Shown here: positions 11,060 to 27,115 of the stretch, piece after piece | How positions within the stretch are numbered: the stretch's first letter is position 1 | Layout: the number at the start of each line of letters is the position of its first letter | Assembly (NCBI GenBank): GCA_026008535.1 | Contig: BRKX01000018.1 | Span: 48,415,588-48,479,587 of the forward strand | Direction of reading: 5' to 3' | DNA: 64,000 nucleotides | DNA from: Perilla frutescens | Lineage: Eukaryota; Streptophyta; Magnoliopsida; Lamiales; Lamiaceae | Notes under the pieces: model-generated | The model's database searches: none | The model's input: only the letters and a program-made list of their open reading frames with translations | Told to the model about the DNA's origin: nothing | Translations under genes and position numbers: made by a program

Positions 11060-11073
11060 AAATCTAGTCTATT
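11056..11073 (+). terminator. U2 snRNA 3' box
   Basis: CA, eight bases, then AGTCTAT, close to the plant snRNA 3'-end signal CA(N)3-10AGTNNAA, immediately after the U2 coding region. Confidence 0.6.
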
Positions 11074-12027
11074 TTTTCGTTTAACAAAAATAACCTAATG
11101 TTTTAATAATTTCAATTTAATTCACATTATTTGGCTATTGTAGATGTTTAATAATAACAATTTAATTCTTAGTATTTAAACATTTTAACAGAAATGATCC
11201 AGTGTTTTTTATGAAAATACTATTTCAGTCGATTCTAGAAAACACTATTTCAGTCGATTCCGATCACACAGACAGACATTTTTGCCGAAAAAACCACCAA
11301 ATATAGTTTTTTCGTAAAAATATTGGGTCATTTATGTTAAAATGTTCAAACGTTGGGAATTAAATTTTTATTATTAAATGTTAGCTCATTTCCGTTAAAA
11401 TATCAAAACTTTGGGAATTAAATTTTTATTATTAAAATGTTGGATTATTTTTGTTAAAATCTTCAAATGTTGAGAATTAAATTGTAATTAACCCATAATT
11501 TATTGTCTTCGTTTTTTTTTTAATTTAATTTTGAATTTTGAATTATGTCAATTGGAGTTTTATGAAAGAAGCTATTCATTCTCTTGCTAAAACCGAAGAA
11601 GAAAAAAAGAGAAGTTACCCATTCACAAAAATTATGTCACTGTTACTGTTATTTAGTTGGAACTGCGATATTCTTGTTTCTAAAAATTTATAGAGATTCT
11701 TTTTTTTTTTTCTATAGAATCAAGAATCTTATTATTCATCATTCTCAATTGGATTTGATTTAAGAATTATTTATACTAGCCCCAATCCTAAGTGCTTCTA
11801 AATGGATATCACACTAATTATTAGTATATTTCCTTACATAAAAAAATCAAGAAAATTAAAAATTAAGAGAATATGCCAACTAGAAAAGGATGAACACTTG
11901 AAAAAAAAAAGTCTCAATTATTAGTGTGATATACCCCTTCCCACATGCCTCTCCCACTTTGCTATTTGTCCAAGGTGCAATCCAGAATTAATTGTCATGC
12001 AATTTCAATTCACACATTCATAGCTTT

Positions 12028-12062
<35 letters not shown>

Positions 12063-12649
12063 ATTTAATACATACATAACATATTTATAAAGTAATGTAA
12101 TGTTTGTTTCATTATCTTTACTTCTAATGTTCATATCGTACACACCGATTAGTATATGTTTTGTATGATCTCTTATGTTGCATGCCCATCAATAATATGT
12201 ATGATAAAATATACAACGTAATATGAAATGTAATAGAGAAATCAAATTGTATATGAACTTGATTAGACTTAGACGTCGTCATTTTTTTTTATTCTTTGGT
12301 GCGTATTTAGGTTGAACATATTTTTATATCGATTTAGGTATTCAGATCGGATCTCGATTAGTCTAAAAAATGAACAGTCTCCCCCGATAAATTTGTCTAG
12401 TAACACTCGTGAGAAGATACGTTAACACTAAAACGACAGTCAAATTTAAGTCAGATAACAACACTCACTCACAGATGTTATATTGTGACGTATCAAAATC
12501 ACACTCGCAATTTAGATCTTACATTACAAATTGTCAAAATACTATATCTAATAAGCACTCATTGATAACAATATTGGATTCTCAATAATTTTTGACACAA
12601 TCATCTCTTTTCCAGTCTTTGTTTCTTGATAATTAGCAATCAATTATAT

Positions 12650-12655
<6 letters not shown>
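11074..12655. other. Intergenic AT-rich DNA with dispersed repeat words
   Basis: 11090-11480 repeats short blocks of the type gttaaaatgttcaaacgttg / gggaattaaattttta, also found at 17580-18490 and 33575-33930. A (TA)n tract lies at about 12031-12060. No gene or RNA recognised. Confidence 0.5.

Positions 12656-12718
<63 letters not shown>
12656..12718. repeat. (CT)n microsatellite
   Basis: Uninterrupted CT dinucleotides for about 63 bp. Confidence 0.95.
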
Positions 12719-12720
<2 letters not shown>

Positions 12721-15449
12721 TGCATGTGAAAATAAATCAGAAGAGCACATGGAAAAGGCAGCAAACACAGCCAACAAACATGCTTCTTCTTAGGTCTCAA
12801 TCTCATCTCTTCACTTCTGCCCCAATAGTCTTCTCACACACACACACAAACACAGAAAAGTGTGTGACTTTTGGTATTTTTCTCACATTCTTCAATTATT
12901 TTCACACTTTTCTAGACATGTACATGTTCTCATTAGTCATTAGTATATTAATGTATGGATTAATAGTAAATGTTTTTTTTTTATTTAAGTTTTGGTGCTA
13001 ATACAGCTGCCCTAGTAGCTAGTGCCAACTTAATTTCCTCTTAGCACTACTAAAAAAAATTCTTCTTTTTATAGGGATTAATTGCCAAAAGAATAATGAA
13101 TTAATTTGTAATTTAAACATGGCTTTTAACATGTTGTGAAAATAACTCATTTTTTCTTTTTGTAAGTACACCTTCCAAATTTTTTCCGGACAATCAAATT
13201 TATGATGAGATAATATTTTTTCCATGCTTGCATACTAATCCAATTTTGGGGTGTTAAATATGAGGTTTTTTTCAATTGTGCAGCGTCAATTTTCAATCGA
13301 CGGAATTTTTTTTGGAATGTTTGCTTTGCTACAAATCAAAATGTTACGTTATATATTATTGTATCATTTTAAAAGTCTTGTTTAATTTACAAATTTGTTC
13401 AAGGAAGTAATTTTTTTTAGGAATTATCCATTTATTGAAAGAGCCGATTTTGAGATGAAATATATGGTTCGTTTGATTTTTGCACGTTGTGGAAATAACA
13501 ATTGTACAAAAATATCCCACATTACCTTATTTTTTGAGCATTTGATGTAACATACTATTAATTAAGAGCTCGTTTGCTAGGGTGGATAATGGGCTATTGA
13601 TATCTACAACACTCCTAATAAATTGTTTGGTTCAAAGTTCAAAGCCATTACTTATAATAAAAATCTGCAAGATTCGGTAGGATTCTTTATCTCATCTCCT
13701 AAGTGGGATGTGTAATACAGAAGATCATTATTATAATTATTGAAGTAAATTGCCCCACTCCATATTAATTAATGTTTAATAATAAACTCCCTCCTGCCTA
13801 ATATGAGAGGGTATTTTTGGAATTGTAATTATATGATAAATTTAATACTTCCAACCAAACAATAAATTATGTATGTATACATTTTATAAATATTTGAATA
13901 CATTCAGACAAACATTATATTGATACCTAATATATCAAAGACATCCTAATCATAAGTATCATACGTTTTCTTATACTGTCTAGCAAACAAGCCATAAATG
14001 GTACTACATAAAGCTAAGTTTGTAAGATGAACGTAGAAAATAACATCATATATATGCATAAACAAAAGTATGTACTTGAAGGAACTAAAAATAGAGAAAT
14101 ATATTAAATATTTGGAATTGATGGAGTTATAATAAGGAGTGTCAACTTTCCAATACAAATAAAAAAAATACAATGAGATTTTTTATTTTTTTTCCAAATT
14201 TTTTTCTTAGGTTTGAGTGCTTATTCATCAATAGTAAAATGGATTTGATATCAATCCAACTACATAAATCAATGTTTATTTCTTATCTAAGTACAAATGT
14301 ACTTTTTTTTTTTCCAACATTAAAAAAAAAGGGAAACAGGAAACCGTTACAAGAGATCAGTTTGAAACAATCAATCTCTTGAAAAAGCCAAAAGTTCTTC
14401 AACAACTTCTACTCCCAACCATGGAAAAAAAAAGTGACTATATATCAATCCAAATTGTGACATCTATATATGCAACAATTGATTTTGCATCGATTTAATA
14501 GGACTTTATTTCAAATTCATTCAAAATTATGGCAACATTATCATTAAAAATGTGAGGATTCTTTATTGTATGGAAACTATTGCGATGAAGAATTATATTT
14601 TCGGTTGAAAGTTGAAACGGGTACAAATTGAAAAAATTAAGGAGAATTATTAGTTCAAGAGATGAAAGATGAAAACTATCGATTCATGATCCGAAAGGTT
14701 AAAACTATTAATCTAAAACCTCAAAAATTACGAATTACGAATTTCGAGTGCTTTTTATTTTTTTTTTATTATTTTATAATATTTTTCAACAAAAAAATCA
14801 TTCATTAATTATCCATTGAATCTAATAAAGAAATTCTTAAAAATAATTTAAAAATAAAAAATCAAAATTCGTGATTTTTAGGTCCTAGACTGACAATTTT
14901 TCATCGTTTCAGTTCTAAATTGATAATTTTTTTTTCATTTTTCAGGCCCTGAAATTGATAGATTGCATATATTTCAGATCTTTTATTGACAATTCTTCTT
15001 CGTTTTACATCGATTTAGTATCTTTACCGTAAAATAGGACTTTATTTCGAATTCGCTCAAAATCGGGGCAACATTATCATTAAAAATGTGAGGATTCTTT
15101 CGAGTGGATGTATTTCACTATTTGTATCGTGTCTATAATTGATTTCTTATGTGAACCGTCTCTTTCACACCCATCTAGATAGTATGATCCATTGATATTT
15201 AACTCTTTCACAAAATTCAAACAAAGGCATTTTTATTTATGAATATCTATTTTTTATTTATGATGAAAGGGAGATGAATATATATGAGATGGGAAAAAAG
15301 AAGAGAAATAATTGATTGAAGAATTGATCCAAAAATCCAAATAATCCACAATTTTCTTGATTGAAGTGTTGGTGCAGATGCACATGCAAATGGGCTTCTT
15401 TTGGCACTTTTTGACTAACTCACTGAACTCAAAGAATTATGCAACCCCC

Positions 15450-15452
<3 letters not shown>
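12719..15452. other. Intergenic DNA with a ~75-bp direct repeat
   Basis: No gene seen. The block aggactttatttcaaattc ... gcaacattatcattaaaaat occurs at about 14500-14563 and again at 15035-15100 (about 535 bp apart). 13565-13860 has a gctcgtttgctagggtgg start and ccaaccaaacaa end, suggestive of but not proven to be a MITE. Confidence 0.45.

Positions 15453-15544
<92 letters not shown>
15453..15544. repeat. (CT)n(AT)n compound microsatellite
   Basis: About 72 bp of CT followed by about 20 bp of AT. Confidence 0.95.
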
Positions 15545-15545
<1 letters not shown>

Positions 15546-15915
15546 ATGCTTCCCTTTTATAACATTGCATGTGTTCACTCCTCATAGTTTCTTGTGTGTT
15601 CTTGGTCCATGTTCCTGAAAAATGGGAATGGAATTGGGGTTTAACTAGAGAAGAAAAATGACAATAAATTTGAAAAGAGAGTTAAAAAAAGTATTTTAAG
15701 TAGTTTTTGTCAGAGTTTTGTTCATCAAAAGACCAAATAATGATAATATATGATTTTCCTAAAAAAATAATGAAAATATTTGACAATTTTTGCAAGATTT
15801 TCACTTTCGATAGACTATAAGTGAGGGTAAAGAGCCTTCCACCAAAACTCTATATGAATATTAATCGGTTAATTAATTTGTAGAGCAAATACTGAAAAGA
15901 AATCGAACAAATACT

Positions 15916-15949
<34 letters not shown>

Positions 15950-15956
15950 TAATTTT
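15545..15956. other. Intergenic, nothing recognised
   Basis: AT-rich sequence ending in a (TA)n(CA)n tract at about 15918-15948. No supported feature otherwise. Confidence 0.5.
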
Positions 15957-16308
15957 TCATGTACATAAAATGTACATCATATGGTCAAATCGTTGGGTCA
16001 ACGCGCGTTGACTTGTTGATAAAAAAATCATCAAAATAGGTAATACTTTTTAGGATACATGTGACTTTTATTAATTTTGAGTGATATTTTTTAGTGTTAA
16101 TACTGATTTTGATAGTTTTTTTTTCTTTATTTTTTTCTAGCCAGTGCTTTTTAATTATACAAGTGATACTTTTTTTGCTTTTAAATGATACTTTTTAGTA
16201 TTACGAATGATACTGATTTTGACGAATTTTTGAGCAAACACATTGACCAGATTAATGCTTGTTGACCCGGTCAACGCGTTAACCATCTGATGTGCACTTA
16301 GTGCACAA
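15957..16308. mobile_element. MITE, family A, complete copy
   Basis: The left end catgtacataaaatgtacat and right end gatgtgcacttagtgcac form terminal inverted repeats. Next to each lie ggtcaa/cgcgttgac words (gtcaacgcgcgttgac). The interior is repeated atacttttta. Homologous over its length to 53902-54279 and, for the right half, to 612-817. No ORF, so non-autonomous. Confidence 0.75.
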
Positions 16309-16543
16309 AAGACCAGCTTATATATATATATGTGTGTGTGTGTGTAAAGAAAAGATTAAAGAAATAACTATATATATATAATCCATAATGTTGAGTCATT
16401 CATACTTGTTGAGGTGCAGACCGTACAGATCGTGTCATATCAACAACTTTAAAATCTAATGTAGCACTATATGCGCAATTTGTGGGTAGTAAGTATGAGG
16501 TTATGATAGATTTCCGTATTCATACTGTGTATACATATCATAT
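16309..16543. other. Intergenic with TA/TG microsatellites
   Basis: A (TA)n(TG)n tract at about 16319-16345; nothing else recognised. Confidence 0.5.
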
Positions 16544-16908
16544 GAAATTTTCCGTTACACTCTCTGTGTTACACACTTCATGTTACAATTTCAAATTATG
16601 AGTTTTTCTTGTATTTTTTTTTATTTTACTTTTTGGTGATTTAGTTTAATTTTATGATCTTTTTAGGGTCCACCCCACCCCAATTAGGGTTTATAATTTT
16701 TTTAATATTTAAATTTCAATTAATTATTCATTATTATAGGTGATTTTTTTTCAAAATTATGTTTTAAAAAATTTTCTAATTAATTTTTTATTTTCATAAA
16801 TGTTGACTGTGATTACTTATGCTATAATTAATTTTTATTTTATAATAAATATTATTAAAAAATATAAATTTTATAATGAAACATGAAAAAAATGTAACAA
16901 GAAATTTC
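16544..16908. mobile_element. MITE, family B (GAAATTT/TGTTAC ends)
   Basis: The left end gaaattttccgttacac faces the right end aatgtaacaagaaatttc. The core contains cccaattagggtttataatt and tttcaattaattattcatta. The same core recurs at 57794-58162 and, in varied form, at 29348-29719, 49938-50323 and 53292-53679. Confidence 0.75.
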
Positions 16909-17504
16909 AATCCTATATTGATTTTAGCGTCTGTGTGTTGAATTTTATCATCCGTAACTTTTAACACACATTACAAACGTGTCACTGTCATTTTTCAATT
17001 TTTCAAAATGTAAAAGCATCGTGAGCGCTGATTTGAGCATCTATTTGCATGTTCATTTCTAATGTTTGTATGTTGAAATCTAATATTGCATTTTCGAAAA
17101 TGATTTACGAAATTATCACATTTTTTCATATATGTGTGTGTGTGTGTGTGTGGGATTGCAAATTTCCAAATTATAAAAGGACAAAGGAATGATTTATTAC
17201 AACAGTTATGATCCAATTGATGAACAGAGATGTAACGAGCTGCTTCACGTGACAAGTCGTATTCATTCTTACCGTTGATAAAAGTCATCCAAATGTATTA
17301 ATACAATTCTCAAATCAAATCAATTCAATTCGCCCTTTTTTCTTTCTCACACCCTAACTGCCCATAACTATATTAATTTCAATCTTCCCTAATTATGTGA
17401 CTCAATATTCCTATTCATAAATAAATCATATCGAATTTAATAATACTACATTATCTTAGATTCATATACGATCATTTACAATTTAATTTTCAACTTCGTC
17501 AACA
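16909..17504. other. Intergenic, nothing recognised
   Basis: Only a short (TG)n tract at about 17132-17151. Frames open here are short and unlike known proteins. Confidence 0.5.
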
Positions 17505-18500
17505 AAAAGTGTTCTTTTTTTATACATATTGCCGAATTCACTTGATAGTAAATGTGTTCGAAATCGACCGAAAGAGCATTTTTTGCTGAAGACGCCGTGT
17601 CATTTATGTTAACACATCAGAATATTGAGAATTAAACTGTAATTACTAAAATGTCGAGTCCTTTTTTTTGTTAAAAAGTCCAAATATTGAGAATTAAGCT
17701 GTAATTGATAAAATGTTCTTAACATTCTTAATAAAATGTTAAAACATCAACATTTTTGACAAAAAAATAGTCTTTCTTTATGCATATTGCCGAACTCACT
17801 TGATAGTAAGTGTGTTCGAAATCGACTGAAAGAGTATTTTTGCCGAAGACGCCGTGTCATTTATGTTAACACATCGGAATATTGAGAATTAAACTGTAAT
17901 TACTAAAATGTCGAGTCCTTTTTTATTAAAAAGTCCAAATATTGAGAATTAAGTTTTAATTAATAAAATGTTCTTAACATTCTTAATAAAATATTAAAAC
18001 GTCAACATTTTTGACAAAAAATGTTCTTTCTTTATGCATATTGCCGAACTCACTTGATAGTAAGTGTGTTCGAAATCGACCGAAATAGCATTTTTGCCGA
18101 AGACATTATGTCATTTATGTTAAAGCATCATAATATTGAGAATTAAACTGTAGTTACTAAAATGTTGAGTCTTTTTTTTTTGTTAAAAAGGTAAAATATT
18201 GAGAATTAAGTTGTAATTAATAAAATGTTCTTAACATTCTTAATGAAATGTTAAAACATCAACATTTTCGACAAAAAACATTCTTTCTTTATGCATATTG
18301 CCGAACTCACTTAATAGTAAGTGTGTTCGAAATCGACCGAAATATCATTTTTGCTGAAGACATTGTGTCATTTATATTAAAATATCAGAATATTGAGAAT
18401 TAAACTGTAATTACTAAAATGTTGAGTCTTTTTTTCCTGTTAAAAAGGCAAAATATTGAGAATTAAGTTATAATCAATAAAACGTTAGATCGATTATGTT
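17505..18500. repeat. Four-unit ~256-bp tandem repeat
   Basis: The anchor attgccgaa(t/c)tcact recurs at about 17528, 17786, 18040 and 18297 (periods 258, 254 and 257). Each unit has gtgttcgaaatcgac, gtgtcattta, attgagaattaaactgtaat and taataaaatgtt(c/a) in the same order. The related 11090-11480 and 33575-33930 blocks share the attaaatt/gttaaaatgttc words. Confidence 0.88.
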
Positions 18501-22349
<3,849 letters not shown>

Positions 22350-22789
22350 GAAAATGCGACTCTTTAGCCTAAAATTATGTCCCTTTATTTTATAAAATAG
22401 ATTTAGAGCCAAATATTGTTTATTTGGAGTTTGGCTTCAATCAATTCTAGTAGTTTCACATCAATTTAGTACTAACTAATTGTGTAAGTTAAGGAAGAGA
22501 GAGAAAGAGACATGTATTGTCCTATCCTACTAAGTTTATATAGTTTGAAAAAGTGTTTTATTTAAGGTTGTGAAAGTGTGAATGTAATGAATGCGATTTC
22601 ATGGAATGAATGCGACTTTGGTTGTGATTGGTCAAGAATTGGAGTAATGGCATTGGTCATTGAGCTCTGCACTTTTTTGGGTATGTTGTGTTTATTTTTT
22701 TTATTTTGTTTTTTTCTTGCTTTGGGACTTGAAACGTGTCTTCTAGTAATTTAACCAAATCATCAACTTTTAATATAACATAATGTTAA

Positions 22790-22830
<41 letters not shown>

Positions 22831-22858
22831 CAACATACTATTAAACTTTTAATATAAC

Positions 22859-22918
<60 letters not shown>

Positions 22919-23603
22919 CAACATACTACTAAACTAGATATCGATTTTTTTATCTGATGATGGAATGAGCGAGTTTGTCGAGTTTGAATTACGTTTGTTG
23001 AACATGAAAAGTTTCTATGCTACCTTTTTGTGTCGTAACCCATAATCATATGTTAATTGTGGATATAATGTAGGCTAATTCAAATAGACAAAAAGATTTT
23101 TAAGAATAATAATTGTAAATAAATACAAATTTGGTCTCTCACCTACATATTTTTTGTGCTTAAAAATCACCTAAAATATATTCTTAATTTGCATTTGTGT
23201 TAATAACTGCCACCAGAAGGGTAGCATAGAATTTCTCGTTGCAAAATATAATGTTTTTGCTTGTCACTAAAAAAATACAAAAAAATTGTGTTTTAATTTT
23301 ATTTCTAAATAAAGTATAATACTATTATTTTTTTACTTGAAAATATAATGTTATTTAATATGTAGTTAGTATTTAATACGTGGACCTTATATAAATAATA
23401 TATAAAATAGAAGTTGAAAAAATAATTTATAATAGAGCCCCTTGTACAAATATTTTTCCGGTACAAAAAAAAAAACAGCTTGAATATTAATTATGTTCTT
23501 TAATAATGTAAATTTTGAAATAAATTACTAAAATTTCCAATCTTCAACGATTTAAAGCTAAAAAATTAAAATACTTTGCTACCCTCAACAAAAAAAAGGA
23601 GGG
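22350..23603. other. GH9 3' flank with two (AAT)n microsatellites
   Basis: (AAT)n tracts at about 22792-22827 and 22862-22915 lie in a short direct duplication (aaatacaacatactattaaa / aaatacaacatactactaaa). No gene seen. Confidence 0.7.
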
Positions 23604-23981
23604 AAATTTACACTTTGATACCCACATTTTGGACACTTTTATAAAAATAACCTATTTTATTACTATTAGCAAAATAATATCTACTTTTTCAAAAATTTTA
23701 CAAATCTGACATCGATCAAGTTTCCGACTATAATTTATGTCCAACAATTTTATTTTATTTTTAGTTCATAAATAACGTGGAATATCTAGCTAATATTTTT
23801 TTATTAGAGCAAAAAAGCCACACAAGAATTCTGGTGTGCCACGTGGGTATTTTAGGCTGGAAATTTGATCGAGGTCAGATTTGCAAAAATTTTGATAAAG
23901 TGGGTATTATTTTGCTAATAGTAATAAAGTGGGTCATTTTTTAAAAAGCATCCAAAATGTAGGTATCAAAGTGTAAATTTT
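23604..23981. mobile_element. Foldback MITE with ~150-bp inverted arms
   Basis: The left arm aaatttacactttgataccc through ttactattagcaaaataata to caaatctgacatcgatcaa is matched in reverse by the right arm, which ends at 23981. Pairing covers about 150 bp per arm with few mismatches. The loop contains gtgtgccacgtggg. Partial relatives of one arm occur near 26340 and 48430-48535. Confidence 0.85.
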
Positions 23982-24897
23982 CAAAAAAAAAACAAAAAAC
24001 AAAAACATTTCTTAAAATGTTATTTAATTTAACACGAAAAAACAAAAAAGTAGACTGCTATAAAATATTATTACCGTTGGTTTCGCGGGGCCCAATAATT
24101 TGACCGTTGAACATATACATACCAGAAAAGGGAGGGAAGGAAATATTTGGCGGGTAAAATGGGGCAAAGTGTCACGTGATATGGTGGGCCCCACGAATTA
24201 GTTACTCACGTGGTTAAGAAAGCTGCATCTCCTGCTCTCTGTCAGAATCTGCCTCTAGTTTTTGGGCTCTCAATCAAACTTGGGCCTCTACTCTACTCCA
24301 TTTCCTTATTGGGCCCAATGCGGCCCATGATTTTTCCCGAGCACGTAAGCAGAGTCGTAGAAACTTGGCCCGGCCCGATCCAAAATCGATGAGCTTTACG
24401 TTGTTCGATCTGATTTTCGAGAGGGCCTTTTTGCTTAGAAATTTAAGTTCGGAAAATTCCGGACATGTCCGGCTCAAGATTTCACGATGGCCCGATGGGC
24501 TTTGGTCGGTCTGGCCCGATGAGTTTGACACATCGACTAAACCCTAATTGATTTCAATAGGTTTAGATTCCAATTTGAAAATTCCCGCTTTTTTTTAGTT
24601 TTGTGACAATACGACGTCGTTTTGTTGATGCGACGTGTAAGGAAATCTAGGTAATTTTATGTATTTGGTCCGTGTATTTACATGTCATGTACGGGGGCCA
24701 CGTCAGACTTTAGCACCGAAAAGGCGATAACCTATCTTGGAACATATTTGTTAAAATATTGAGTGTCAAATTGTAATTATTTAAAACGTTCGTACATTTA
24801 ATAAAAAACAGCTCAAACGTAACTTGCATATAAATTGTTAACTTTCATGTAAATTGTTTTCGTGAAACTAGAACAAATTAGTATTCGTTTTCATCAG
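23982..24897. other. Intergenic, nothing recognised
   Basis: 24080-24560 is less AT-rich and contains gggccc and cgacg words, but no frame resembles a known protein. The two overlapping short frames on opposite strands are unconvincing. Confidence 0.4.
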
Positions 24898-24906
24898 GGG
24901 TGTAAT

Positions 24907-25494
24907 AGAGCCGAGAAATCAAAAGCTCGAGCTCAATTAAAAAACTTGAAACATCCCAGTCAAGATTTGATTTATTTTTTTTGAGTTTGAGCTCAACTTT
25001 GTAACAAACTCGACAAGTTCGAGCTCGATTAAATTGGGTTATATATTAATATTAAATAAATATTTTATTTAATTTAAAATAAAAATAAATCAACAGTACA
25101 TGTTTAAATAAATAAAATATTATGGATGATGTAATTACCCTCAAGTTTGATTAGGTTGAGCTCGAATTATCTCGATTCAATTTTGAGTCGATTATTGTCT
25201 CCTAAATAATTAGGTAGATAAACTCTATATTTAATACTACTGTCGAAATTAATATCTTAGACTATTTGACATGTCATTTTAATATCCGAACTATTGAATA
25301 ATTATTCGAAACTATGGTCATAGCTATTTTTCCGGCCGTTCTCGCAATTTTGGAAGTCAATAATTTGTAAATGGTAATTTAATAATTATCTCGATAAGAG
25401 ATCACACTTGGGGTGGTGGCGCAGTTGGCTAGCGCGTAGGTCTCATAGCTAAAGAGTAATCCTGAGGTCGAGAGTTCGAGCCTCTCTCACCCCA
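24907..25494 (+). repeat. tRNA-Met duplication unit, copy 1
   Basis: Homologous in inverted orientation to 48606-49020: gagccga(g/a)aaatca, ttaggttgagct, aaataaatattttatttaat, caca/cgacagta, tgtcattttaa and taatttgtaaat occur in the same order. About 140 bp near 25110-25255 is absent from the other copy. Confidence 0.85.
25410..25494 (+). tRNA. trnM-CAT: tRNA-Met(CAT), elongator, with 11-nt intron
   Basis: Acceptor stem GGGGTGG pairs with TCACCCC, followed by discriminator A. D stem GCGC/GCGC, T arm GAGAG-TTCGAGC-CTCTC. Anticodon CAT at 25444-25446. An 11-nt intron (gctaaagagta, 25448-25458) sits one base 3' of the anticodon, as in plant elongator tRNA-Met. The spliced form has the expected anticodon stem. 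All arms are intact. Confidence 0.96.
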
Positions 25495-26155
25495 TTTTTA
25501 TTATTTCTTTTTAATAATCATCATTATAATTCTCTATATCACTACTTGAAAATTATTATTATTTTCCAAATTTATTTTACTAAGCCGAATTTATCTACAT
25601 CTGAACTGAATTATTTCAGTTATTAAGTTTAATTCGGTTCATTTACTAATAAAACATAAAAAAAACTCGATTATTAGCTTTTTCTAAAACAAAAAAGTAA
25701 AACAAAACGTACTAAATAGAATTTGTTTGGGATTTTGCATATATTTGAGAACATGCGTTAGTCCGATTTTGGTCCCATCCCTATCACTTTTGGTCCCATC
25801 CCTATCACTTTTGGTCCCAAATCAATTGAATTATCAATTTTAGTCCCGCCGTAACATTTTCCGTTTAAAAAATTATCGATTTTGGTCCCATTTTGATATC
25901 GATTTTGGTCCCAAACAAAAAAATGCTAGAAATTTTTTTCTTTGCAATTCAATTGGAGGCAAAATTAAACTGATTTGGTAGAAATTTAACCTGATTTGGT
26001 TCCAAATTTCCCACGAACATGTATCTATATATATCTACTCACCAAATCATCAAATTACAACTACTAAATCAAAAGAAAGCCATTTTTTTTATTTGGTTTA
26101 ATTTTCTGTCGAGCTCGAGTTCGATCAAGAAGATACTCGGCTCGTTTACACCCCT

Positions 26156-26374
26156 AAAGGCAGATAATTTTTTTATTTAGTTTAATTTTACGATATTGTT
26201 TATGAGCGTTCACCACATCTAATTAGCGTTTATAATTATTTTTAATATTTAATTTTAATTTTCAATTAATAATTCATTATTATGGTTGATTATTTCATAA
26301 TTAAATTCTTGTAAAATGTAAAGTAAAAAAATCCAGGAAAAAAATTATACTTTCATACCTACATTTTGAACTTT
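26156..26374. other. Fragment of MITE family B core
   Basis: tagcgtttataattattttt and ttttcaattaataattcatta-like words match the family-B core. The ends are missing. Confidence 0.45.
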
Positions 26375-26774
26375 CACTACAAAAAATTCACATTTTAGCG
26401 ATGGAAACGCGCCAAGCCAAGCCCAAAATATTAAAAATAATATAAAATAATAAAAATATATATAAAATAATATAAAATTTTAAAAATCGTAAAGTAAAAC
26501 TAATAAAAATATAATAAAAATTTATACTCATAATTAATTAGTAATTGAAAAATAAAAAATATATATAATATTAAAAATGTAAAATAAATAAAACATTAAT
26601 AATATTAAACAAGTTAATTTCAAATTCATAATTAATTAGTAATTAAAAAATTAATAATATTAAAAAAAATTAAAAATCATAAAGTAAAATAAATAAAAAT
26701 ATTAAAAAATTTATATTCGTGTAAATAAAATTTTATGATTAATATTGATATACAGAATATCTCACAATAAGATC
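26375..26774. mobile_element. CACTA-like terminus and AT-rich remnant
   Basis: cactacaaaaaattcac followed by ttttagcgatgg is the typical start of a CACTA (En/Spm) element: CACTA end plus GCGA-type subterminal word. No partner end was found. The rest is low-complexity taaaaatattaaa. Confidence 0.5.
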
Positions 26775-27044
26775 TGTAATACCCGAGCTTTTCACTACTC
26801 AATAATTATCTCAATATATGTGATTATTTATATTTTAATTATGTTTATATATGTGTAAACATAATAATGCGTACATTTATTTGTTTAGGACATTATTAAT
26901 GATTTTTGATATATAGGGAATAGAATAAATTAATACTTGCCAATACATACATATGTTGGTCAAATTAATATTTTATTATAAGTGGATAAATTATATAATT
27001 GTATATTTATATCCACATACACATTTTAACTTAGCTAGTGGATA

Positions 27045-27048
27045 AGTA

Positions 27049-27114
<66 letters not shown>
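27045..27114. repeat. (AAT)n microsatellite
   Basis: About 22 AAT units without interruption. Confidence 0.95.

Positions 27115-27115
<1 letters not shown>

Larger units (their letters stand above)
24898..26155. mobile_element. hAT-like segment with AGGGGTGTAA ends enclosing a tRNA-Met gene
   Basis: The left end caggggtgtaatagagccga and the reverse of the right end (taggggtgtaaacgagccga) match. Both continue into gagctcgag-type subterminal words. No matching 8-bp target-site duplication was visible, so the two ends may belong to different insertions. Inside lie a tRNA gene and a short tandem of cttttggtcccatccctat at about 25770-25815. Confidence 0.5.

Noticed and set aside
15357..15587. Ser-Leu repeat frame over the CT microsatellite, and its like at 19015 and 12720
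   Set aside because: Simple-sequence translation, not protein evidence.
17505..18500. CRISPR-like array
   Set aside because: Units are 256 bp, contiguous and without short unique spacers; a plant nuclear context.
24210..24547. Overlapping frames on both strands in a GC-richer patch
   Set aside because: No domain, no conserved motif, and both strands are equally open.
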